From Saccharomycopsis malanga (taxonomy: Eukaryota > Ascomycota > Saccharomycetes > Ascoideales > Saccharomycopsidaceae): a stretch of 64,000 nt of DNA. Within the stretch, counting starts at the first letter, position 1; each line of letters opens with the position of its first letter. Made by a program: the position numbers and the translations under genes. The stretch is taken from the NCBI GenBank assembly GCA_004014935.1, contig CP025325.1, positions 992,001 through 1,056,000 on the forward strand. The letters are read 5' to 3'. Below the pieces are notes generated by a model. That model worked only from the letters and a program-made list of their open reading frames with translations. It had not been told where the DNA came from and did no database searches. This document shows, one piece after another, positions 1 to 9,012 of this stretch.

Positions 1-1477
1 TGCCCTCCAACAAGGTCCAATGTCCGATTCACATTACGGTACAAATTGGGGAGACCCCAATGATCCTTTGCAACAATTGATCGAGGAAAAAGAGCGCATA
101 TTCAAAGCATTGAAAGAAGAAGAAGCTAAAAAAATCAAAGAAAACAATCCAATAAAGACAGAACAGCCTAAAGTTTCAACAGCTGACTCCAACGCAAAAT
201 GCTTCACACAATTAAACAAACAAGCGGATTCTATATTGAAACAACAGCAAGATTTGGCAGACGAGCTTAAACTTCTAGTAGTGAAGCCCGAAGTTGAACA
301 CTCTGGTATGGAAGAATTAGAAACAAAACTCAAAGACAAATTAAAATATTATATACACGATGTACCTGTTGATTATATTGCCGGACAACGCGAAAAATGG
401 TATGAATATCGTGATTTGAAGACAGGACAGTTTTGGCAGTATTATGAACAGAAAAAACACGAATTGTTCCATAACATTTCACTTCTTTCTGGTATTGTCA
501 ATGACGTCACAGGTTATACTGGAATCAACAATATCAAGATTAAAATCGACCGCTTGGAAGCATTGGTAGTGGAAAACCAGGCCAATGTAAAGACAAAGAA
601 ACAACTATATAGTGACTCGATAAACACAAGAACCAAAACCCAGAAGGATATTAATGAGCTCTTAACGCGCAAACATCAATGGACTCCTTCAGACTTGGAG
701 CGATTCACCTTGTTGTACCGAAAAGACCATTCTGCCGACAAGACCGTCAAGGCAGCGGAAGAGGAGCTCGAGAAAGCCGAGTTGAAGCTTGAAAACCTCC
801 GTGGGCTTTTGGTGAAGGAGATCTCAAACAAGTACCACGAGGAGTATCTTTGGAATATCAAAATGCGTGGCTTGAGTACTTGGGTGACTGTGGGGCTCAT
901 GGTTTTAAACATCTTTATTTTATTGCTTTCACAGATTGTCTTTGAGCCCATGAAAGTGCAGCGGATTGTAGATCATTTCGAGGCCCAGTTCGATCCCAAG
1001 GTGTTAACCGTGGCAATGGAAAAGAAGCTAGACGGAATCAGCGAGGTGGTGGGCGATTTAAAATATAAAGTGGACAACCAGGAAAAAATTGTGCAGCTGG
1101 TTATTGTAAATAATTCCAACCAGTCAAGCCATTTTAACTTTTCCAAGTGGATTTCCTCTGTTCAAAACAACATCCTTAGTTTAAAATCATATCTTATAGA
1201 GAACTCATACACATGTTACGAGTCGTTTGAGAGGCAGACTTTCGGGGGACTATTGATCAGCATTTCAAAAAGTATTGTCATAATTCCGTACAACTATGGT
1301 AAAAGCTTGTTTGGAAAATTGACTCAGCTATTAGTATATCCTACTGACAATAACTGCTTTGCCACGTCAGCTCCTGTTTCTGGAATGCAGTCGGAGTTGT
1401 TGAGAACTGTAAGTATTGCTTCAGTTGGAGTGATAACAGGTTCTATTGTGGTTCACGCATTGCATGTTTACTGTTAA
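1..1477 (+). CDS. SHE9: SHE9/MDM33 mitochondrial inner-membrane protein, 5' partial
   Basis: She9/Mdm33 is an inner mitochondrial membrane protein that shapes the inner membrane and affects its fission. The first visible Met is at base 20, but the frame stays open to the window edge (codons reading ALQQGP precede it). The true start and the mitochondrial presequence are therefore probably outside the window. Counting from the Met at 20, residues 165-270 are a charged coiled coil containing the family signature INELLTRKHQW and a following DLERFTLLYRKDH. A hydrophobic segment lies at about 286-308, then a second coiled stretch, and a second hydrophobic segment ends the protein (about 461-485). 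This two-segment layout and the length (485 aa against about 456 in S. cerevisiae) fit the family. Identification rests on the conserved middle region recalled from the yeast protein. Confidence 0.88.
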   Translation, partial: ALQQGPMSDSHYGTNWGDPNDPLQQLIEEKERIFKALKEEEAKKIKENNPIKTEQPKVSTADSNAKCFTQLNKQADSILKQQQDLADELKLLVVKPEVEHSGMEELETKLKDKLKYYIHDVPVDYIAGQREKWYEYRDLKTGQFWQYYEQKKHELFHNISLLSGIVNDVTGYTGINNIKIKIDRLEALVVENQANVKTKKQLYSDSINTRTKTQKDINELLTRKHQWTPSDLERFTLLYRKDHSADKTVKAAEEELEKAELKLENLRGLLVKEISNKYHEEYLWNIKMRGLSTWVTVGLMVLNIFILLLSQIVFEPMKVQRIVDHFEAQFDPKVLTVAMEKKLDGISEVVGDLKYKVDNQEKIVQLVIVNNSNQSSHFNFSKWISSVQNNILSLKSYLIENSYTCYESFERQTFGGLLISISKSIVIIPYNYGKSLFGKLTQLLVYPTDNNCFATSAPVSGMQSELLRTVSIASVGVITGSIVVHALHVYC

Positions 1478-1807
1478 TTTTTACTGCTACATATTTCTAC
1501 TGAACTCATTCTGATAGATTATGGCAGCACGCGCATTTCTATTCTCATTACCACCATCGTAGATTGACATATGTACTTTGTTGAAATTTATAAACATCAC
1601 TTCCAAATTTTGATCGCCTAGTGATTTTACAGGAGATATATAGCATTGAAGGTATATAAAAATACAGACATGACCTACTAAACACTTCTAATTGCAATTG
1701 TATCTTTACAATTGTGTTTTCTAGACATGTTTTTGGAAAACACCAACTGTAAAAATCACTAGATTTTTCAAAAGTAAACATTAATTTTCAAAATTTTGGG
1801 TAACACT

Positions 1808-1926
1808 GCATCACATGACATCACATGACATCACATAACATGACATTGCAGTACATTACATTACATGACATGACATAGCATAGCATAGCATTACATTACA
1901 TTACATAGCATTGCATTGCATATGTT
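1808..1926. repeat. Degenerate CATNN pentanucleotide array
   Basis: About 23 consecutive 5-bp units of the form CATNN (CATCA, CATGA, CATTG, CATTA, CATAG) run in near-perfect register. Neighbouring units are often grouped, for example three CATAG followed by three CATTA, as expected from slippage. Confidence 0.85.
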
Positions 1927-2102
1927 ACACTTGGTTTTTGGCGCGTGCCCTCTAAAAATTTCGAAACTTTCGCCTGCTAACTAGACCATTGGGGTTAATG
2001 AAGTCCCACCAGGTTCTACTTCCGGGAAAAAAGCATCAAAATTTTTTTGTGGGTTACCACTTCTTAAGCCTTTTTTCTTTTTTATCGATGTCGTACAACT
2101 GC

Positions 2103-2310
2103 GTCATGTGTCATTGCATTGCATAACCCTGCATCATGGTACATCATGGTACATCTCTCTGCGTCACAGCGCATTTTGGTGCATTGCATTGCATATTAAT
2201 GTGACACACTGCATATTTACGCATAATAATGCATATTTACACATTGCATCACAGTACATACTATTGCATTGCGTCATATAATAATGCGTGAGTGTGCATG
2301 ACCTTGCATG
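2103..2310. repeat. Decayed CATNN array
   Basis: GCATT, GCATA and GCATC words recur every 5-10 bases but the register is broken. There is a direct repeat of TGGTACATCA/TGGTACATCT. It looks like an older continuation of the array at 1808-1926. Confidence 0.65.
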
Positions 2311-2502
2311 ATTATTCCTGAGTTGGTGAAAATCTATAGGTAAACTTGAGCGTGGGGCCTCCTGTCTGATACTACTCTTGATGATTCGACCAAAAGATAT
2401 CAAGAAATTTTTACAAGTTTCAATCATCATTTTTTTACGAACCTACCTGCTAATTTTCCCACAAGTTATTTCTCTGAGAGCTCTCACTAGGTTGAAGATC
2501 GT

Positions 2503-2660
2503 CATATTACATGACACCCTTACCTCACAGCACATCATTCATCCATATTTATCACATCACAGTACATGACTTTACAGTATAGTAACATGGCATCACATGG
2601 TAATGCATAATTTCACATCGTAATAAGCCACATGGCATTACGTCGCATGACCGTACATCA
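2503..2660. repeat. Decayed CATNN array, third patch
   Basis: Frequent CACAT, ACATG, GCATT and ACATC words occur at roughly 5-bp spacing. It is separated from the second patch by about 190 bp of ordinary sequence. Confidence 0.55.
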
Positions 2661-2694
2661 CATAAAGTTACCCTTTTTGTATAGTAGAAATGAT

Positions 2695-2800
2695 TAGAAA
2701 GGGAATCGAGCCTAGGACTTTTGTTTTTTTAACGGGTGGGAGGTGCTAGAAAAGGGATTAAAATACCAATTGCCAACTCGGCCACGGGGATTTGTCCCCA
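2695..2800 (-). repeat. tRNA-like sequence with Pol III boxes (relic or second SINE type)
   Basis: On the minus strand TGGCCGAGTTGG (2773-2784) fits box A exactly, and GGCTCGATTCC (about 2702-2712) fits box B with one mismatch. The sequence between and around them does not form acceptor or T stems, so it is not a working tRNA gene. The element at 37205-37318 has the same arrangement. Either it is a tRNA pseudogene or it is the head of a second tRNA-derived repeat. Confidence 0.45.
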
Positions 2801-3122
2801 ATCCAAGTAGAGATGATTAAAATAATGGAGTTGCTTTATGAAATTAATTAAAATAGAAGAAACAAATCTATGTCAAATGAATTGATTTCATGTCTGCTAT
2901 AGTTGAAACTAATTTCTCTAGCTGGGAAACAGGGCATGTGCCACGAAACAACAAGAACCCATTGAGATGCCAATATACTTGAAAAGTATGAGATTGCTAC
3001 TAGTATTGGCTGAAATAGAGTCTAGTCAAATGTAGATTACATGTAGATTACATTTGACAAGACTCTTTGCCACAATTACAAAAACTGTTGTTGAAGAAAA
3101 TTTATTCGTATACGTACAAGAA

Positions 3123-4247
3123 TCATATCAAAGGTTTGCCACTTTTCTCGTCCTCGAAAACCTCCTCTTTAAATTCGATCCAGTCTCTGACAATTTCAAC
3201 AAACTGCTTCGGGTTTTCGCTGATCAACCAGTGGCCAGCTTCGACATCTTTGACTTCAAATTTGGGAAAAAATTTTCCGATTTCTGGCAAAACGTCGTCC
3301 GCGATATATGTGGACTCGGAGCCTCTGATAAACAAGATTGGCCCATTGTAGGAGGTGAAGCGGCTGTCAAAAGGCCAGACGGCAATGTTGCCTGAATCTA
3401 TGGCTTTTCCCAATGTTTCTAAAGGCACTCTGCTTTTGAAGGCAGGGACTTTACTAATATCTTTGTAGGCCTTTTTGTTAGCCTCATATTCGTCGGCAAT
3501 TTCCTGCTTAGTTTTGCGGGAGATGTTAGTTAGGAGAAACTGTCTGACAGGCAACAGTTTTTCCACCTTTTGAAGAAGCTCGTCAGCCTGCGTTCTGGAT
3601 GTCACGACATTGCTGCGTCCCTCGGTGATTTCTTGAAGAGCTCTTACATATCTAGCAAATTTAGACCCTGAGCTGTAGCTGTAGCTGATAGGAGCGTTGT
3701 CTACAGAGATCACCAACGATGGAACACGAGGCTGGCGTAAACTGAGGGCCATGACGGTTTTTGCGCCCATTGAATGGCCAATGAGAATTGGCTTGGGGTC
3801 TAGCAATTGTTGTTTAGCTAAAAACTGCTCTACGTCATGTGCAAGAGCAGGATAATCATGTCTTTCGAGATGTTCCGAGTCGCCGTGATTACGAAGATCT
3901 ACACAGTACACATCGCGCGTAAGAAGCATGGATAGCTGCTTGGCAACTGTCCGGTTGTTGGATTTGCTTCCAAAAAGCCCATGGAGAATTACAATTGGCG
4001 ATTTTTTACCTTTATTGCGGTCTGCAGAAACCGCATCTTTGTCTGTCTTGTACTTGGAAAACTTGTCGAACGCAAGCTGTGCCGTGGGAATCTCCTCACT
4101 GAGTGATGCCTTTAGATAATTAGCTTCCTGTTTTGGTGAATAACTCAGCAGGAAACACCGTGCACCGGAAACGAACCCAACTTTCCATTGCGTTACTTTC
4201 ACAACTGTTCTTGCCCATGGAACCACCACCCGCAATTGAGACATCAT
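3123..4247 (-). CDS. Alpha/beta hydrolase of the EAT1/IMO32 family, probably mitochondrial
   Basis: The family includes Eat1, which makes ethyl acetate from ethanol and acetyl-CoA and also has thioesterase and esterase activity, and the mitochondrial protein Imo32. The 374-aa protein starts at the first ATG of the frame (4247), with a second ATG directly after it. The first 30 residues are basic and hydrophobic with no acidic residue, as in a mitochondrial presequence. HGLFG (about 89-93) is the oxyanion loop, and GHSMGA places the nucleophile at Ser159. Asp183 (VDNAP) lies 24 residues later, the same spacing as in Eat1, and His339 (EAGHW) completes the triad. DLRNHGDS is typical of ABHD11-type hydrolases. 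Sequence alone does not separate Eat1 from Imo32, so no symbol is given. Confidence 0.85.
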   Translation of the reverse strand: MMSQLRVVVPWARTVVKVTQWKVGFVSGARCFLLSYSPKQEANYLKASLSEEIPTAQLAFDKFSKYKTDKDAVSADRNKGKKSPIVILHGLFGSKSNNRTVAKQLSMLLTRDVYCVDLRNHGDSEHLERHDYPALAHDVEQFLAKQQLLDPKPILIGHSMGAKTVMALSLRQPRVPSLVISVDNAPISYSYSSGSKFARYVRALQEITEGRSNVVTSRTQADELLQKVEKLLPVRQFLLTNISRKTKQEIADEYEANKKAYKDISKVPAFKSRVPLETLGKAIDSGNIAVWPFDSRFTSYNGPILFIRGSESTYIADDVLPEIGKFFPKFEVKDVEAGHWLISENPKQFVEIVRDWIEFKEEVFEDEKSGKPLI

Positions 4248-4924
4248 TATATTATGCCTGTTGGTTCTCGACTTTTGCTTAAAACACACAGCAAGAAAAA
4301 AGACTCATTTCACCCATATTCACCCAAGTCTTCTCCATTTACCAAGCCCATAGTAGCTATTGCTAAGTTGCCTAGCAGCACAGGGCTGCCAAACCTCTGC
4401 CGGGCACTGTTCTGAAGGCGCCCTGAGGAGGTTATTTCGAGTTGAAGCCATAAGTTGAGTAATATTCTCAATTATAGTGAGTGTCAGGGGGATAAAAGTC
4501 TCTCCCCAAGTTTTATAGGTAGGCTGAAGTATGCATAGTGATTTATACTGGCAGGTTGTATTAATACAGCTTGGTGTATGGATGACACGGTGTCCGGATG
4601 GAGTTTAGAGTCTACTATAATGGGTATTCTATATAGTAGATGGTACTATATATATGGCGTTATAGTTGGGTAGTTGGGCATACTTTATAGAGTCTGTGTA
4701 GTTCAAAGTGTACAAGGTACATACGTAGAAGGAAAACGGAATTTTCGAGCAAACCAATGTGCAAAAAGAATGTTCATTTTTTGAATTTTCAAAACTACCA
4801 GATGAGACTAAACACATTAAACGTAGACTAAAGGTATTATGATCATTGAAGGCTTGGAACAGCTGCAAGTTCGTGTAGCAAGAACAAGCATCAAACCAAT
4901 AAAACTTGAAAAATAAATGCTTCA
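4248..4924. other. Upstream region of the EAT1-like gene
   Basis: This region lies between the EAT1-like start and the SINE target site. It holds short ORFs only, none with recognisable content, and no clear repeat. It presumably contains the promoter of the minus-strand gene. Confidence 0.5.
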
Positions 4925-4937
4925 AAGATTATCTCTG
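4925..4937. repeat. Target-site duplication, left copy (SINE at 4938)
   Basis: AAGATTATCTCTG here is repeated exactly at 5492-5504. The two 13-bp copies bracket the SINE and the mitochondrial-like segment inside it. Confidence 0.8.
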
Positions 4938-5491
4938 GCCACTGGGCCATTTGGCTCAGTTGTCAGTGCTCTCGGAGAAGAGAAAAAAGACCTAACAGGA
5001 ACACGGGTTCGATTCCCAAGATGACACTTTTACTCGCTGCCTTTTACAATTCTGAACGTGAATTCACAGGCAAGTGCAACTGTCTGAAACACCAAAGTCT
5101 AGTGGCTACTTTCAATCAATTGGGTGAGAAGATGACGATATATAAGGTTTTGATGATATTATGACCAGCAGGACATGATTGGGTTTTCCCCACTGGGTTT
5201 TACCAAGTCTCCTTGGACATAGCGCGTATATACGAAACTGATATGTACTGGCCTTGAAACATGTAATTATAATTATATAATTTTAGTTATATAGTAAATC
5301 TCAATTTGAATTAAATTGGAATTAATATTTAAATTACATTTTTATTAATATTTAATTATTATTCTTAAATTTCTTTATTAAAGGAAACAATCTCTAATTA
5401 GTAGTTTTGATGGGGCGTCATTGTCTTTTTTTTAAATTCAATTATTCTCTTTGATAACCTAATTATTAATTTAATATATAATATTATTATT
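4938..5491 (+). mobile_element. tRNA-derived SINE, full length, enclosing a mitochondrial-like segment
   Basis: Box A is TGGCTCAGTTG at 4952-4962 and box B is GGTTCGATTCC at 5006-5016. The body runs to about 5250 and contains the family motifs CAATTGGGTGAGAAGATGA and CGCGTATATACGAAACTGAT. A long AT-rich block then intervenes before a tail ending ATATTATTATT directly against the right-hand target duplication. The whole 554 bp lies between perfect 13-bp direct repeats. The interior block (about 5255-5470) resembles mitochondrial rRNA and is listed separately. Either the composite was inserted as one unit, or mitochondrial DNA entered the SINE tail region later. Confidence 0.85.
5255..5470 (+). 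other. Probable nuclear mitochondrial DNA (LSU rRNA domain V fragment)
   Basis: The segment is extremely AT-rich. Bases 5384-5427 contain AGTAGTTTTGATGGGGCG. This fits the domain V motif of bacterial and mitochondrial 23S rRNA (GGTAGTTTGACTGGGGCG), and the preceding ACAATCTCTAATT aligns without gaps to the matching upstream bases. The flanking runs of T, A and AAT look like yeast mitochondrial variable regions. The match is to rRNA sequence recalled from memory, so species-level identity cannot be stated. Edges are approximate. Confidence 0.6.
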
Positions 5492-5504
5492 AAGATTATC
5501 TCTG
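5492..5504. repeat. Target-site duplication, right copy (SINE at 4938)
   Basis: AAGATTATCTCTG is identical to 4925-4937 and follows directly on the (ATT)n tail. Confidence 0.8.
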
Positions 5505-5702
5505 TTAAATTTTTCAATTAAAAAAATTATATTAGCGACCTGCACCTAAAAGTTAAGTATAAGCGTTCATGTCCATGAACGTGTTACATTACTGTATTTA
5601 ACGACGAAATAAATGTTATTATGCGATCTCAAAAACCATACTTAACACCCAACTATTCATCTCCATTGATATCTTATGATACACTGTAAAATCTAAGCAC
5701 AG

Positions 5703-6728
5703 TTATATAATTTGCATACGAGAATGAAGTCTGCCGCCGCGAAAGTTGAGCATGGTTCGGCTTTTGATTTTTTGGATTTGAAGTCTTCTCCAGGCGTCTT
5801 CAATATGATACGGCTGGAGCGCCTTAACTGCTTCTCCAGGGCCGTCAAACAAATAACGACGTTCAGTTTTTTTTGTTCTATTTTGCAGCAGCAGCAGCAA
5901 CGACGAGGTCTGTTTATCATAGAGAGTTTCTTGTTGTTTGACTCTAAGGGCTTCTTCTGTCAAGGAACATACGATTTCAAAAGTGAGAAAACCAAGAATG
6001 TCAATGACATCATCGGACGGTTTCGATTCCATGATATATGAAGTTCCACACCATTCCTTGAACCGCTTACCTTTACGGAATGTAAAAGAAGCCTGGCGAC
6101 ACTCGGAGAAATGAACATACTCCTCCTTGGTCATTCCTTTGGTACGGTCATCGGCATTTTTCAATCTTCGAAGAGATATCATCATTGCTTCTTTCTCATC
6201 ATCGTCGTCGTCTTCAATGTCGTCGTTGGTTTCCAAAGCTTGTTCGGGAAACATGAATGCAAGCTCCCAAGGAAGTCGAAGCTTAGACTTTTTATATTTA
6301 AGTAGGTTTGAATTGCCTTTATCTGAGTTACTATTCACTCCTGCTTGCTCCTCAATAAAATCAGCACCTTCTACATTACCGCTGTCTTGGTCCTTTGCAT
6401 TTTTACGTACATCTTTCCATGATAAATACGTCCGCAACCGGTTGACTTTGGCCTTGTCATGACGTATCAAAAATATCATGTCCTCTGGTGCTATTGACTT
6501 GCTGCCACGGGATGCCGCGGTCTTGGTGGCTTGCATCAAGATTTCAACCACTTGGCCTCGCACAATATCTTCTATCAACGCCGTCGTTTCGAATGGAGGA
6601 TCATGTGTCTCTCCACTCACAAACATCATCTGTTGTATTTCAACATGGTACTTGTATTTTGAAGAATTAGGTGCCTGTGTGCTTATAGAGGGATTTGTTG
6701 TAGGGTCGTTGGCCAGTGTCGAATTCAT
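5703..6728 (-). CDS. SPT3: SPT3, SAGA complex subunit
   Basis: Spt3 is a SAGA subunit that helps deliver TBP to SAGA-dependent promoters. The 341-aa protein (337 in S. cerevisiae) has the TFIID-18 histone fold at about residues 25-110, with EIQQMMFVSGE, IEDIVRGQVVEIL and FLIRHDKAKVNRLRTYLSWK almost as in the S. cerevisiae protein. A low-complexity acidic linker (DDIEDDDDDEKEA) follows. The second histone fold contains MTKEEYVHFSECRQASFTFR and DDVIDILGFLTFEIVCSLTE. The C-terminus keeps the RHIEDAWR-like motif as YHIEDAWRRLQ. Both folds are present, so the intramolecular histone pair should form. The start is the first ATG of the frame and agrees with the family. Confidence 0.97.
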   Translation of the reverse strand: MNSTLANDPTTNPSISTQAPNSSKYKYHVEIQQMMFVSGETHDPPFETTALIEDIVRGQVVEILMQATKTAASRGSKSIAPEDMIFLIRHDKAKVNRLRTYLSWKDVRKNAKDQDSGNVEGADFIEEQAGVNSNSDKGNSNLLKYKKSKLRLPWELAFMFPEQALETNDDIEDDDDDEKEAMMISLRRLKNADDRTKGMTKEEYVHFSECRQASFTFRKGKRFKEWCGTSYIMESKPSDDVIDILGFLTFEIVCSLTEEALRVKQQETLYDKQTSSLLLLLQNRTKKTERRYLFDGPGEAVKALQPYHIEDAWRRLQIQKIKSRTMLNFRGGRLHSRMQII

Positions 6729-7166
6729 TGTTTTAAGAGTTAAGGGGTTGCGTTTCTTGAATAATATGGTATTCCTGATTTTAATTCGTAGCGTCTATAT
6801 AGATTTAACAGTGTATTTATCTAAGTAAAATTTGCGACTATGTAGATAATATAATGATACTGCACTAATAAAATATTCTCAACAAAAAAATTTTAAGCCA
6901 AATTTTTGTTATTTTTTCTCTTGGCAATAAACTGTCGAGGCAGGCTAAAGTTTGCCCCAATAATCAAAAAATTTTAACAATGAATAGTTGACACAATATA
7001 TAAATCACCAATAATACCAATACATAAAGAAACATCACATGTTCATATAGCCTTTTTTATCATATTTATTTACTCCTCATACTAACTGGTGCTCATAACT
7101 GTAACATGAATCAGAGTTCATAACCCGCATGTTGATTAGGATTAAATAAGTCTATTTTGTAAGGTT

Positions 7167-7401
7167 ATTTGGCGTTTATTGAATTTTGACTTTTTGTTAT
7201 TGATATTTGGCGGTTATTGAATTTTGGCTTTTTATGATTTAATATTTGGCATTTATTGAATTTTGACTTTTTAATATTGATATTTGGCAGTTATTGAATT
7301 TTGATTTTATATGATTTGATATTTGGTATTTATTGAATTTTGACTTTTTATTATTGATATTTGGCATTTATTGAGTTTTGACTTTTTACAATTCATTATT
7401 T
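7167..7401 (+). repeat. Minisatellite with alternating 38- and 39-bp units
   Basis: Six units begin ATTTGG and continue with TTATTGAATTTTGAC or a variant. Odd units (38 bp) end TTATTGAT or TATTGAT. Even units (39 bp) have GGTTATTG or AGTTATTG and end ATGATTTAAT or ATGATTTGAT. The array is therefore a 77-bp dimer repeated nearly three times, a higher-order structure. The last unit is degenerate. Confidence 0.88.
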
Positions 7402-7425
7402 GAATAAGATTACATATTCTTCTAC

Positions 7426-7490
7426 TCTTCTACTCTCCTACTCTTCTACTCTTCTACTCTTTTACTCTTCTACTCTTCTTTTCTTCTCAC
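7426..7490 (+). repeat. TACTCTTC pyrimidine microsatellite
   Basis: Eight-base TACTCTTC units are repeated about seven times with single changes, giving an almost pure pyrimidine strand about 300 bp upstream of the YCII-family ATG. Confidence 0.8.
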
Positions 7491-7787
7491 CTATTTACTT
7501 TACCCATATTCCTAATAAAAGACATTGATGCAACGGGCACATAACCCCAAAGTAATCGCAACCACTCCGTAAGGTGTAAGAAGCGGGTGGGGGAATTGAG
7601 AAGAGTGAGGTTGCTGCTTAGTTATAACTGGGTGTGAGGCAAAGTTGAAGAGTTTCTTTAGTAGTCAGTGTGTGTTTATACATTATATGGTATTTGTACA
7701 TTGAGAATATCAAAGGGGATTGACTGGAAAATCGCTAATCATTATATAGATTTGAAATTCATTAACAGAGTATTGATTTGCAACAAA

Positions 7788-8108
7788 ATGGTTGAATGGT
7801 TAGTTATTGTTTATGATAAGCCAGGTGCTGATCGTTCTCAGTTCAGAGCTCAGCATCTTGCAGCAATTCCTGCTGCCATTGAGTCTGGCAAGGTGACTAA
7901 TGCTGGTGCTATCTATAAAGAAGTTACTGAGGACGGTGTTCCCACCGGATTTGCCGGATCAAGTTTCAATTATATTGCAGACTCAAAAGAGGAGATTATC
8001 GAAAATTTGAAAAAGGATGTGTATTATAAGGAGGGTGTATGGGATTTGCTGAATGTGATAATCCATCCTTACGGCTGTGCTGCCAGAACGGCTAAAAAGT
8101 TGCCATGA
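7788..8108 (+). CDS. YCII-family (dimeric ferredoxin-like fold) protein
   Basis: This is a small protein of the YciI family, found in bacteria and fungi and mostly of unknown function. The frame is open to 7668, but the ATG at 7788 in the context CAACAAAATGG gives MVEWLVIVYDKPGADRSQFR, the usual N-terminus, and a 106-aa product of typical length. Expected features are present: DKPG near residue 10, RxxHLxxIPxxIESGKV at about 18-36, and an acidic segment followed by a TrpAsp-containing C-terminal strand (GVWDLLNVIIHPY). Residue 88 is encoded by CTG and may be Ser in this yeast. Substrate and pathway cannot be inferred. Confidence 0.8.
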   Translation: MVEWLVIVYDKPGADRSQFRAQHLAAIPAAIESGKVTNAGAIYKEVTEDGVPTGFAGSSFNYIADSKEEIIENLKKDVYYKEGVWDLLNVIIHPYGCAARTAKKLP

Positions 8109-8299
8109 GAGGCTGAATGTCTATTGTGTCATTGTAATGAGTATAATGTTGCAATTGGTGTGTGAATTGCAATTGTCGAGTTTGATAGGTATATGAATAT
8201 ACGACTTGTGTTTTCAATTGTTGTAATACATTGCATGTATACGTCTTTGATTTTCAATGGAAATCGATGGATCAATCTATAAATCTAATGATTAATGAT

Positions 8300-8376
8300 A
8301 ATAATCTTATATTTCGAGCTTTGCAAGCACCAGCTTCGTACATACGCGCCATATCTAATGGAACTTGGTAAAACCA
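8300..8376 (-). mobile_element. SINE 3'-end fragment
   Basis: Read on the minus strand it gives the family 3' end: ACCAAGTTCC, a CGCGTATGTACGAAGCTG-like motif, GCTCGAAATATAAGATTATT and an ATT-rich tail. The head and body are absent, as in a 5'-truncated insertion. Confidence 0.75.
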
Positions 8377-8690
8377 GTTGGTATAATCTATTTATATGTA
8401 AATTATAAAAAAATGCATCACGGATTTTGACTAAAGATTCAAATGTCCAAAGATTAATTTTAAGATGATAATTATTTATATTAAACTTTATAAAAATATG
8501 CTGCTTTTAAATTGTTTTGTGCTACAATAAATGGTGTATCAGGCTAAGCTGTAGTTTCGTGGATAATATTTGAATAATAATCAAAATATAACGTTTAGCA
8601 TTGTTTGCCTGTCCAATAGAACAGCTTTAAACTGTAGGGAAAAAACGTTGAATGTTTACAAGTCCAAATGTAAATTTACATGTATCTTAT

Positions 8691-8900
8691 GACTACTCTG
8701 GAAAACGAGAAAAAAGACTTGACAGGAACACAGGTTCGATTCCTAAGACAAACAATTTTTACTCGCTACTTTTTATTATTCTAAATGTGACTTTATAGGC
8801 AAGTGAAACTGTCTGAAAGACGACCTAGACCAATAGTGCTTACTTTCCAATCAATTGGGTGAGAGGATTATTATATATATGATTATGATATATAAGATGA
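8691..8900 (+). mobile_element. SINE, truncated at both ends
   Basis: Begins within the region after box A (GGAAAACGAGAAAAAAGAC). It keeps box B as GGTTCGATTCC near 8733, the ACTCGCTACTTTTTAT segment, CAATTGGGTGAGAGGATT and the ATATATGATTATGATATATAAG segment. Box A and the 3' end are missing. Confidence 0.8.
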
Positions 8901-9012
8901 TGATCAGATTATGATTAATGCTTCTACAAAATAAAATCACTTACACCCGTATCTGGTAGCACAAAAATATGGTATTAAATTGCTACCTAACAGTTTTAAA
9001 TAGAACAACCAA

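Larger units (their letters stand above)
1478..3122. other. Intergenic region with pentanucleotide arrays and a tRNA-like relic
   Basis: SHE9 ends at 1477 and the EAT1-like gene ends at 3123, so this is a convergent intergenic region. At 1.6 kb it is long for one. It holds three patches of degenerate CATNN repeats and a tRNA-like sequence, each listed separately. No convincing coding region is seen. Confidence 0.7.
6729..7787. other. Divergent intergenic region SPT3 / YCII-family gene
   Basis: About 1 kb separates the two divergent starts. It contains the 38/39-bp minisatellite and the TACTCTTC pyrimidine tract listed below. The SPT3-proximal 400 bp is AT-rich with no repeat. Any promoter elements for the YCII-family gene must lie near or within the repeats. 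Confidence 0.6.
8109..9012. other. Intergenic region with two SINE fragments
   Basis: This is a convergent region between the YCII-family gene and profilin. It contains an inverted 3' SINE fragment (8300-8376) and a 5'-truncated copy (8691-8900). Nothing else was recognised. Confidence 0.6.

Noticed and set aside
1946-2012. Minus-strand AATGGTCTAGTTAGCAGGC resembling a tRNA 5' half
   Set aside because: No box B or T stem downstream.
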